Assembly (NCBI RefSeq): GCF_003719825.1
Contig: NZ_RIBS01000003.1
Coordinates: 124,001-188,000, forward strand
Reading direction: 5' to 3'
DNA length: 64,000 nt
Source: Montanilutibacter psychrotolerans
GTDB taxonomy: Bacteria > Pseudomonadota > Gammaproteobacteria > Xanthomonadales > Xanthomonadaceae
The notes beneath the pieces are model-generated. The model ran no database searches, was not told the DNA's origin, and saw only the letters and a program-made list of their open reading frames with translations. Positions 38,763-46,313 of the stretch are shown here, in pieces. The translations under genes were made by a program, and so were the position numbers. The first letter of the stretch is position 1, and each line of letters starts with the position of its first letter.

Positions 38763-40655
38763 ATGCGCGCCATCACCTGCACTCGAGTCGCACCGGCCTG
38801 GTGGCGTTGGGCGGTGGTACGGCAGCGACCATCTGCCGCGTGGGGCATCCCGATTGCGCTGATGGCAGCGACCCTGTGGTTGCTGACCCTGCTGCCGGTC
38901 GCCATGGCGCAGGATCGCCCACGGGCGTCGTCATCGACGACGTTGCAACGCCAGGCCGTCACCACGCAGCCGGTCGACACCACCTCACCGCCCACGTGCC
39001 GCGATGCCAACGGCGCGCCAATCCCCTGTTCGCAGACGCACACAACCCCGACGCGGCTGACCCGGTGGCAGGCCACCGCGCTGGACCAGGCGGCACCGAC
39101 GGGCCCACAGGGCGGCACCGACGTCCGCCGATGCCGCGATGCGCAAGGCGCGGCAACCCGATGCACGACGGTGCCCCGGGTGGTCGGCATGACCACCGCC
39201 ATGGCGCAACGCCTGTTGGTCGCAAGCGGCCTGCGCGGCGTTGATCGCGGCGAACGCGCGTCCGACCATCCGCCCGGGACGATTGCAATCACCGCCCCCG
39301 TCTCCGGCACAGTGGTCGCCGTCGGGAGCGGGGTCGACTACTGGACCTCCGCCGCGCCGGCGCCGCCGACTCAGGACGCGTCGCAGTCCCCAACCGCAAC
39401 AACGCCAACGCCGGCACCGCGCGATCGGTTCGTCGTGGTTCCCGATGTCCAGGGCATGCACGAAGGCCAGGCGGTGGCCGAACTGCACGAACGCCGGCTG
39501 ACCGTTGGCACGATCGGCGAGGTGCACGAGGAGGGAACGGTCGGCATCGTGATCGTGCAGCGGCCACTCCCCGGCACGCGCGTGCGACTCGGCGACGCGA
39601 TCGATCTGGATCTCCGCCGACCGCCGCAGGACACCACGGTGCCGCCGCTGACGGGGCAAACCGAAGCCAGCGCGCAACAGCTGCTGGCACGAGCACGCCT
39701 GCGACCGCGCGCGATCGGAAGCGAGCCCTCACGACTGCCGCGCGGCCGGGTGATCCGCAGCGCGCCGGACGCCGGCACCGTGGTGCGCGTGGGCAGCTTC
39801 GTCGACTACGCCGTCGCCTCCGGGCGCAACCGGGTGCCGGCGTTGCGCGCGCTCACCGTCGAGCAGGCACGCGCGCAACTGGCCCGTGCCGGCTTCTCGC
39901 TGGGATCACAGGCGACCGTCGAGCGACCCGGCGGCACCGGCCGCGTGCATTCCCAGCAGCCAGCCGCGGGTAGCGAGGCGGTGCTCGACAGCGCAGTCAA
40001 CGTAACGCTGGCGCAGTCGCCGCCGGTTGCCGTCGCAACGCCAGCGCCGACGACACCGACGCCACCATCGGGCCCCGCCCCGGATCCCGTTCCGGAGCCG
40101 CTGCCCGATCCATTGCCCGACGCGTTGCCCGACCCATTGCCGGATCCCATGCCCACGCCGCCGCCGGCGTCCGGCCCCGGGCCGGCCAGTGACATCACAC
40201 CGGTCGACACGAACGGGCGCGGGACCTCGCCTGGCACGAACGCGGACAGGCCGGCCGATCCCGATCCCAACCCCGCCCTGCCCTGGCCGCCCTGGATCCT
40301 CGCCGCCGCAAGCGCGTTGGCCGCCTCCGCTGGCCTCCTCGCCTGGCGCCGGTACTGGAAGCCTTGGCCGTGGCCGATGCGCCTGAAGGTCGACGCGACG
40401 CTGCAGTTCCAGGCGGTGGAGTCCGGCGATGGCGCGGTGCCGGGCACGGTCCGCGCGCCCGATCTGCAGCTGCGGTGCTGGATCGAATTGCGCGATGTCG
40501 CCGCCGACGACGACGACAACCAGGGCAACCAGGGCAACCCGACAACGGTTCACCAGGAGACCGGCCATGAGTGGACTGATGCTGAAGCAGTTGCTGCCCG
40601 CGTCGCTGGAGCGCTTCCAGGACCAGGTGGAGCACGAGATCCGCAAACGCGGTGA
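38763..40655 (+). CDS. Membrane-anchored protein with four PASTA domains
   Basis: A 630-residue protein with GGGAGGAGG just before the ATG. A signal or signal-anchor lies at about 27-49 (WGIPIALMAATLWLLTLLPV). A spacer with CxxANGAPIPC- and CRDAQGAATRC-like repeats follows. Four PASTA domains come next at roughly 137-197, 225-287, 292-352 and 357-417; typical starts are VPRVVGMTTAMAQRLL and VPALRALTVEQARAQLARAG. A Pro/Asp repeat linker (LPDPLPDALPDPLPDPMP) runs to about 500, then a transmembrane helix WILAAASALAASAGLLAW at 510-528 and a C-terminal tail of about 100 residues. PASTA domains bind muropeptides or beta-lactams in Gram-positive Ser/Thr kinases and PBPs; no kinase or transpeptidase domain is present here. 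The last 30 codons overlap the next gene in another frame. Confidence 0.8.
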   Translation: MRAITCTRVAPAWWRWAVVRQRPSAAWGIPIALMAATLWLLTLLPVAMAQDRPRASSSTTLQRQAVTTQPVDTTSPPTCRDANGAPIPCSQTHTTPTRLTRWQATALDQAAPTGPQGGTDVRRCRDAQGAATRCTTVPRVVGMTTAMAQRLLVASGLRGVDRGERASDHPPGTIAITAPVSGTVVAVGSGVDYWTSAAPAPPTQDASQSPTATTPTPAPRDRFVVVPDVQGMHEGQAVAELHERRLTVGTIGEVHEEGTVGIVIVQRPLPGTRVRLGDAIDLDLRRPPQDTTVPPLTGQTEASAQQLLARARLRPRAIGSEPSRLPRGRVIRSAPDAGTVVRVGSFVDYAVASGRNRVPALRALTVEQARAQLARAGFSLGSQATVERPGGTGRVHSQQPAAGSEAVLDSAVNVTLAQSPPVAVATPAPTTPTPPSGPAPDPVPEPLPDPLPDALPDPLPDPMPTPPPASGPGPASDITPVDTNGRGTSPGTNADRPADPDPNPALPWPPWILAAASALAASAGLLAWRRYWKPWPWPMRLKVDATLQFQAVESGDGAVPGTVRAPDLQLRCWIELRDVAADDDDNQGNQGNPTTVHQETGHEWTDAEAVAARVAGALPGPGGARDPQTR

Positions 40656-41160
40656 CGGCCACCAATCCAGCTACGCCTGGGGGCTGATCCGCGGCAGCGC
40701 GTCGAAGGCGCTGGTCGACGCACTCGACGTGGAATTCTTCGGCGTGCTCGCCCAAGGCTGGTGCAAGGGCCTGAAGTTGTACGAGTACACCGACGCCAGC
40801 AAGCACCCGCCAGACACCGACGAAGTTCTGAGCCTGGGCAAGCGCAAGTTCCCGTTGACCGTGCACCCGGTGCTGTCGCTGGCGGTGGCCGGGCGGGAAC
40901 TGCTGAACCTGCGTTTCACCCTCGTGCTGACGGCGCAGCTCGACAGCGCGGCGTGCACGATCCGCAACGGCTGCATCACGCGGATCGCGGTCGGCAGCTG
41001 CCTTGTCAGCGCGCAGCTGAAGTACGGCGAAGCGGCGCTGCACGAGCCCTCGCAGTCACCGTCGCTCCCGCTGCCGGGCAGCTACGACTTCGACGCTCCG
41101 GGCTTCGCGATCGGCGTGTACCGCCCGGCACCCGCGCCGCAAGGACTGGCCGAAGGCTGA
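40567..41160 (+). CDS. Soluble protein of unknown function, overlapping the PASTA gene
   Basis: A 197-residue protein with AGGAGA 7 nt before the ATG at 40567. It begins inside the PASTA gene and overlaps it by 89 nt in another frame. No signal peptide or transmembrane helix is visible. The N-terminal part is helical (LLPASLERFQDQVEHEIRKR). The middle has KLYEYTDASKHPPDTDEVL, and the rest is beta-rich with aligned hydrophobic strands (LNLRFTLVLTAQLDSAACTI, RIAVGSCLVSAQLKYGEAAL) and ends in FAIGVYRPAPAP. I recognise no family. Translational coupling to the PASTA gene suggests a shared task, perhaps binding its cytoplasmic tail, but that is inference. Confidence 0.72.
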   Translation: MSGLMLKQLLPASLERFQDQVEHEIRKRGDGHQSSYAWGLIRGSASKALVDALDVEFFGVLAQGWCKGLKLYEYTDASKHPPDTDEVLSLGKRKFPLTVHPVLSLAVAGRELLNLRFTLVLTAQLDSAACTIRNGCITRIAVGSCLVSAQLKYGEAALHEPSQSPSLPLPGSYDFDAPGFAIGVYRPAPAPQGLAEG

Positions 41161-41197
41161 CGCCGCGCGCGTGAGACACGCCCCTCGCGTGTCGAGT

Positions 41198-41216
41198 CGC
41201 ACACGCATTGTGTGCG
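41198..41216. promoter_or_regulatory. Perfect 7-bp inverted repeat upstream of the TonB receptor
   Basis: CGCACAC, spacer GCATT, GTGTGCG, about 100 bp upstream of the receptor start. It could be a regulator-binding site. It does not resemble a Fur box. Confidence 0.35.
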
Positions 41217-41315
41217 CTCCATCAACCTATCCGATGCGACGGGCTGGAGGGTGTGGTGACTGCGGCTCTACTCGGGCCACGGTCGCCGTTGCGGCTGCCG
41301 ATAAGGAGATCAGGC

Positions 41316-43733
41316 ATGTCGAACCACCCGTTGCGCCTCGCGGTCCTTGCCGCGTTGGCCGCACCCGCCACGTTGTTTGCACCCACTGCGTATGCCCAGG
41401 CCGCCGAGGATGAAACCGGGACGCTGGACCGGATCATCGTCACTGGCACGCGCGTCACCGATCGCACCGTCGCCGAATCGGCATCGCCGATCGACATCAT
41501 CAGTCCCGAGACACTGGAAGCCACCGGCACCACCGAACTGGCGACCGCCTTGTCGCGCGCGCTGCCGTCGTTGAATTTTCCGCGCCCGGCGATCTCCGAC
41601 GGCACCGACGCGGTGCGGCCTGCGCAGCTGCGCGGTCTCGCGCCGGACCAGGTACTGGTGCTGGTCAACGGCAAACGCCGACACGCCACGGCGCTGATCA
41701 ACCTCAACGGCACGCAGGGCCGCGGTTCTTCCCCGGTGGATCTCAATGCCATCCCCATGGCGTCTATCGAACGGGTCGAGGTACTGCGCGATGGTGCATC
41801 GGCGCAGTACGGATCGGACGCGATCGCAGGCGTGATCAACATCGTGCTGAAGGGCGCCGACCATGGCGGAAGCATCGCCACGCGCGTCGGCCAGCACAGC
41901 GCGGGCGACGGCGAGAGTTGGCAGGTTTCGGGCAACAGCGGCTTTGCGCTGGGCGAGCGTGGCGCCGTGCACCTGGCCGCGCAGGCGTTGCACAACGACC
42001 AGACCGATCGCGCCCGTCCGTTCATCGGCACGCCCACTGCGACCTCTGCACCGCCCGGCCGCGTCGTGCAACGCCAGGGCGACCCCGAGATCGAGCAGTA
42101 TGCCGTGTCCTACAACACGCGCTTCGCGCCGGCCGAAGGCGTGTCGTTCTATTCCTTCGGCAACGCGAGCAGGCGCGATGCGCTGTCCAACGGCTTCTAC
42201 CGACCCGCCGGTGATTCGCGCAACGTTCCGCAGATCTATCCCGATGGCTTCCTGCCAAGGATCCGCAACATCGCCGAAGACCGCGCGTTCGTAGTTGGCA
42301 TGAAGAGTGAAACGGCAGGCGGGCTGGGGATCGACTTAAGCTACAACTATGGCCACAGCGATCTCAGCTTCGGCGTGGAGAACTCGCTCAACCGCAGCTT
42401 CGGTGCGGCGTCGCAGACGCGCTTCAAGGCCGGTGCACTGGAAGTGACCCAGCACGTGCTCAACCTCGATCTCACCCGGGCGATCGACGTCGACTGGCTG
42501 GAGTACCCCATCGCGTTCGCGTTTGGCGGCGAGTGGCGTGGCGAGGATTTCGCCCAGCACGCCGGCGAACCAAACTCCTACCTCAACGGCGGCGTGCTGC
42601 TGCCCGGCGGCGCACCGGCGCCATCCGGGTCGCAGGTGTTTCCCGGTTTCCGTCCCGCGGACGCGCGCGCGTTCGACCGCCACAGCTATTCGGTGTACGC
42701 CGATGTCGAGGCGGACCTGGGTGAGCGGGTGTCGCTGGGCCTGGCGGGCCGCACCGAGCAGTACAGCGACTTCGGCAACACCAGCTCGGGCAAGGTTTCC
42801 GCGCGCTGGGCGATCACCGATCAGATCGCGCTGCGCGGCACGCTGTCGACGGGCTTTCGCGCACCGTCGCTGCAGCAGCAGTTCTTCCAGTCCACGGCGA
42901 CCAACTTCATCAGCGTCCCCGGCGTTGGCACGGTGCCGTTCGACATCCGCACGTTCCGCGTCAACGACCCGGCGGCGATCGCGCTGGGCGCCGAGCCGCT
43001 TCGCGCCGAGGAGTCGCGCAACGCCAGCCTTGGCCTGGTGGTGCAGCCGTTCGATGGCCTGTACATCACCGTCGACGCCTACCGCATCCGCATCGAGGAC
43101 CGGATCGCGCTGTCGGAGAACCTCACATCGGCAGCGGTGCGCAACTACCTCAACAACAACGGCTTCCCGGATGTCGGCGGCGGCCGCTACTTCACCAATG
43201 CCATCGACACCACCACCGATGGTGTCGATGTGATCGCGACCTGGAACATGAAATTCGGTAACGGCGGCATCGACTGGACCACTGGTTACAACTACAACAA
43301 GACCGAGATCGACCGCATCGCGGCGAACCCCGCGGCGTTGGCGGCGATCGACCCGACGGCCGTGCGTTTCGGACGCACCGAAGTGGGTCGACTCACGGTC
43401 GGCGCGCCGCGCGACAAGTTCTTCCTCGGTGGCGTGTGGCACGCGGGTGCGTGGACGTTTGGTGCCAACGCCACGCGCTTCGGCCGGTTCTCGGTGCTTG
43501 GCGCCACGCCCGCGCTGGACCAGACATTTGCCGCGAAGTGGACACTGGACCTGTCTGCAACCTGGAAGCTCGATCGCTGGGACTTCACGCTGGGCGCCGA
43601 CAACGTGCTGGATGAGTACCCCGACGAGGTGATCTTCGCCAACTCCACCGGCGGGCAGCTTCCGTACAGCGCGTCGTCGCCGTTCGGCTTCAACGGGGCG
43701 TTCGTGTACGCAAAGGTCGGCTACGGATGGTGA
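41316..43733 (+). CDS. TonB-dependent outer-membrane receptor
   Basis: An 805-residue protein. The ATG at 41316 has AAGGAG 8 nt upstream. A signal peptide ends near FAPTAYAQ. A TonB-box-like stretch precedes the plug (TLDRIIVTGTRVTDRTV). The plug is at about 60-170, with RGLAPDQVLVLVNGKRRHAT and IERVEVLRDGASAQYGSDAI. The 22-stranded barrel occupies the rest and ends in an aromatic residue (VYAKVGYGW). It imports an unknown ligand (siderophore, saccharide or peptide) across the outer membrane using TonB/ExbBD. No transporter or regulator gene is adjacent to indicate the substrate. A strong terminator follows at 43801. Confidence 0.9.
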   Translation: MSNHPLRLAVLAALAAPATLFAPTAYAQAAEDETGTLDRIIVTGTRVTDRTVAESASPIDIISPETLEATGTTELATALSRALPSLNFPRPAISDGTDAVRPAQLRGLAPDQVLVLVNGKRRHATALINLNGTQGRGSSPVDLNAIPMASIERVEVLRDGASAQYGSDAIAGVINIVLKGADHGGSIATRVGQHSAGDGESWQVSGNSGFALGERGAVHLAAQALHNDQTDRARPFIGTPTATSAPPGRVVQRQGDPEIEQYAVSYNTRFAPAEGVSFYSFGNASRRDALSNGFYRPAGDSRNVPQIYPDGFLPRIRNIAEDRAFVVGMKSETAGGLGIDLSYNYGHSDLSFGVENSLNRSFGAASQTRFKAGALEVTQHVLNLDLTRAIDVDWLEYPIAFAFGGEWRGEDFAQHAGEPNSYLNGGVLLPGGAPAPSGSQVFPGFRPADARAFDRHSYSVYADVEADLGERVSLGLAGRTEQYSDFGNTSSGKVSARWAITDQIALRGTLSTGFRAPSLQQQFFQSTATNFISVPGVGTVPFDIRTFRVNDPAAIALGAEPLRAEESRNASLGLVVQPFDGLYITVDAYRIRIEDRIALSENLTSAAVRNYLNNNGFPDVGGGRYFTNAIDTTTDGVDVIATWNMKFGNGGIDWTTGYNYNKTEIDRIAANPAALAAIDPTAVRFGRTEVGRLTVGAPRDKFFLGGVWHAGAWTFGANATRFGRFSVLGATPALDQTFAAKWTLDLSATWKLDRWDFTLGADNVLDEYPDEVIFANSTGGQLPYSASSPFGFNGAFVYAKVGYGW

Positions 43734-43800
43734 TGGCGCGCAGTTGACCATCGGCTGACCGTTCGCGCCGTGCGATGCACGGCGTTGGCAGTACCCAGGA

Positions 43801-43830
43801 AAACGGTCCGCATCGCGGGCCGTTTTTTTG
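43801..43830 (+). terminator. Rho-independent terminator of the TonB receptor gene
   Basis: AACGGTCCGC, loop ATC, GCGGGCCGTT (10 bp with one G-U pair), followed by seven T residues, 70 bp past the receptor stop. Confidence 0.88.
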
Positions 43831-44364
43831 CGTGCGACGCATCGGCACGCGTCCCCAGCCGGACACAGGACACCAACGCGTCGCGCGCGCGACGCGATGG
43901 ATGCGATGGCCTCATGCACAGTTGCGGTGCGTTGGCTTGAGACAAGGGAATGCGCTGTCGGCCACGGAATGGCGGCGCCGCGGACATGCCGGCGCAGGTC
44001 GGATGCCGTGGTGTCGCATCCCACCGCCGGTCAGCATCCGGCACCCACCTGGAATGCGCTCCCGGTATCGCCAACGTCTTGCGCGCTGGCAACGGTGACG
44101 ACGCGCCAGGGACGACGCACCGCACCGCTCCCCCGTCGTCGTCCCGATTCGAACGGAGCAGCAAGCGCCCAGCGTGTCCATCACCGCCACAGGGAGGTGG
44201 GCGCAGCGCATCAGCCAACTTCGCCGGTCCGCGCAGCCCGAACGCGTCCGCCGCTACCACCGCGACGCGACCGGTGCTGCAAACGCCGCCCGGCGATTAC
44301 GTCACGACCCTGACCCCGGATTGCCATCGTGCGTCCGTCGGTCCCCCACGCCCGAGATTCCACC
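43831..44364. other. About 530 bp without a supportable gene
   Basis: Between the receptor terminator and the 605-residue gene. Overlapping frames exist on both strands, but they are Arg/Pro/Ala-rich and lack ribosome-binding sites and domains. It must carry the promoter of the following gene. No repeat or palindrome stands out. Confidence 0.45.
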
Positions 44365-46182
44365 ATGAGCAAGTACGCCTTCCACGGCCGCCTCGACGGC
44401 ATGATCTGCGACGACTGCCCCGAGCCGTTGTCGAACGTGCAGGTTCGCGCCTATCGCCTGCGTAATGACCCGGACATCGCCGCACTCGCCGCAGCCCCCA
44501 TCAAAGAGTCGCTTCGCATTCTCGATGACGACGAGGTGCAGGCGAAGGCGCCGTTGCTGCTCGTCGAAGCCACCACCGACGCCGACGGCAATTTCATCCT
44601 CGATCTCGACCGTGCCAGTAACTACGGCGGCGAAGCGTTCGAGATCGACGTGTACTGCGGCAACGTGCCGCGCCAGAAGCCGCCGCGCGTTCCACCCGGT
44701 GTGCCGCCGCGTCCGCGCCAGTTCCACCTGGCCACGATCAACCCGGCCGAACCGCAGGCGATACGCACGGCGATGCAGCGCCTCGACTACGTGATTCCGT
44801 ACCGGTGGTGGTGTCCGTTCCGCGCACTGTTCGGCGCCTGGACGATCTGCGGCACGGTGCGCATCTGCGACGAGAAGTCGCCGGTTGCCGGGGTCAAGGT
44901 GGCGGCGTTCGATGCCGACTGGTGGCAGCCCGACGCGCTGGGTGATGCAATCACCGACGCCGCCGGCCGGTTCCGCATCGACTACACCGTCGACGATTTC
45001 CGCAAGACGCCGTTCTCACCGTTGATCAACATCGAATGGGCCGGCGGGCCGGACATCTACTTCCGGATCGAAGGCAGCGGCGGCACGGTACTGCTGGATG
45101 AACCGTCCTCGCGTGCACGTCAGCCCGACCGCGAAAACGTCGGGCCGTGCTTCTGCGTGTCGCTGTGCGTGGACGTGACCCAGCAGCCTCCGTTCGACAC
45201 GCCCTGGTTCACCCACGTCGGCGACTTCCACATCTACGGCGACGTCGTTGCCGCCACCGGGCTCACCAACAGTGCGGTGCTTGGCCACGGCGGCCCGGGC
45301 TACGGGTTCTTCGGGGCAACCAAGCTGATCGGCTTCTGTCCGAAGCAGATCGGCGGGCAGCCGGCGCGTTACCGTTTCCGGTACGAGGACCTCGCCGCAC
45401 CCGGCACGCTGGAACCGATCACCGGTGCCCTGGTGCATCCGGTGAACGTCGGCTCGCGTCTGATCCTGTGGGACATCTTCGGCACGGGTCCGGTCTACAC
45501 CTTCCAGACCATCCGGCTGCAGGGTGCCGGCGCCACGGTGGACCCGACACCGCCACCGGCGCTGCCACCGGGCACGCCGTGGGGAGCTCCTCCCGCGCAC
45601 GTCATCGTGCCGGACACCGACGGTTGGATCGCGGTCGACCCGAACGGCCTCGACGGCGGCTTCTACGGCCCGCTGGTGCGTTTCGACACAACCCAGGTGC
45701 AGGCCGCCGCGCAGGCGCCGGGCGACGGTGCCGGAAACGCGGTGTCGAGCCCGCGGCACGGCATCGACCTGCGCATCGTGTTCGAGGCCGCTCCAGCGAC
45801 CGGGCCGGCCGCTTTCAGCAACAGCCTGGACCGCATGCACGTCAACAACTGGCTCGACGTGATGCAGTTGGATCTGCTGGAGTTCTCCGGCGGCGGCACA
45901 CCGTGTTCGAAGATCACCAACGCGATCACCCTGCTGTACACCGTCGACCACGAGCTGACCGCGGCCTGGAGTATCGGCATCAGCACGGCGGCCACGCCGG
46001 CACCGGCATTTCCGGTGCTGCCGTCGGGCACTGCGCCGCGCGGTGCATTCGGCTCGCAGGCAATCAACGTCTCCACCTGGCCCAGCTGTGCGTACGTCGT
46101 GTCGCTCGGCGTACGCCGCCGGCTGACCGATGGCGAGAACGACGACTCCGGCCACAGCACGCAGAAGGTGTTCTGCAAGTAG
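44365..46182 (+). CDS. 605-residue protein with two transthyretin-like domains, function unknown
   Basis: Begins YAFHGRLDGMICDDCPEPL and has no signal peptide or transmembrane segment. Residues ~4-100 and ~158-236 look like two carboxypeptidase-regulatory/transthyretin-like beta-sandwiches: SNVQVRAYRL with TTDADGNFILDLD, and ICGTVRICDEKSPVAGVKVA with DAAGRFRIDYTV. A Pro-rich linker (PPRVPPGVPPRPRQF) and WWCPFRALFGAW lie between them. The C-terminal half is beta-rich (GIDLRIVFEAAP, ELTAAWSIGIST) and ends STWPSCAYVVSLGVRRRLTD and HSTQKVFCK. More than ten Cys are scattered through it, often in close pairs (ICDDC, CFCVSLC). It is monocistronic. A cell-surface or effector role is possible only if an unconventional export route exists. 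Confidence 0.75.
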   Translation: MSKYAFHGRLDGMICDDCPEPLSNVQVRAYRLRNDPDIAALAAAPIKESLRILDDDEVQAKAPLLLVEATTDADGNFILDLDRASNYGGEAFEIDVYCGNVPRQKPPRVPPGVPPRPRQFHLATINPAEPQAIRTAMQRLDYVIPYRWWCPFRALFGAWTICGTVRICDEKSPVAGVKVAAFDADWWQPDALGDAITDAAGRFRIDYTVDDFRKTPFSPLINIEWAGGPDIYFRIEGSGGTVLLDEPSSRARQPDRENVGPCFCVSLCVDVTQQPPFDTPWFTHVGDFHIYGDVVAATGLTNSAVLGHGGPGYGFFGATKLIGFCPKQIGGQPARYRFRYEDLAAPGTLEPITGALVHPVNVGSRLILWDIFGTGPVYTFQTIRLQGAGATVDPTPPPALPPGTPWGAPPAHVIVPDTDGWIAVDPNGLDGGFYGPLVRFDTTQVQAAAQAPGDGAGNAVSSPRHGIDLRIVFEAAPATGPAAFSNSLDRMHVNNWLDVMQLDLLEFSGGGTPCSKITNAITLLYTVDHELTAAWSIGISTAATPAPAFPVLPSGTAPRGAFGSQAINVSTWPSCAYVVSLGVRRRLTDGENDDSGHSTQKVFCK

Positions 46183-46260
46183 GTCGCTGCGGACCCGTGA
46201 GCGTCGCCCGCGGCATCGATCGGCTCGGCGCTCATCGCAGCCGCCAGGCGACGCGCATGG

Positions 46261-46286
46261 CAACGGCCCGGGAAACCGGGCCGTTG
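46261..46286. terminator. Perfect hairpin between convergent genes
   Basis: CAACGGCCCGG, tetraloop GAAA, CCGGGCCGTTG: an 11-bp uninterrupted stem between the stops of the 605-residue gene and clpB. No U-run follows in either direction, so any termination would rely on stem stability or Rho. Confidence 0.55.
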
Positions 46287-46313
46287 CGCATTGCGGATGT
46301 TTTGGAAGGTCGC

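Noticed and set aside
41161-41315. Fur box upstream of the TonB receptor
   Set aside because: No GATAATGAT-type repeat is visible; only an unrelated palindrome.
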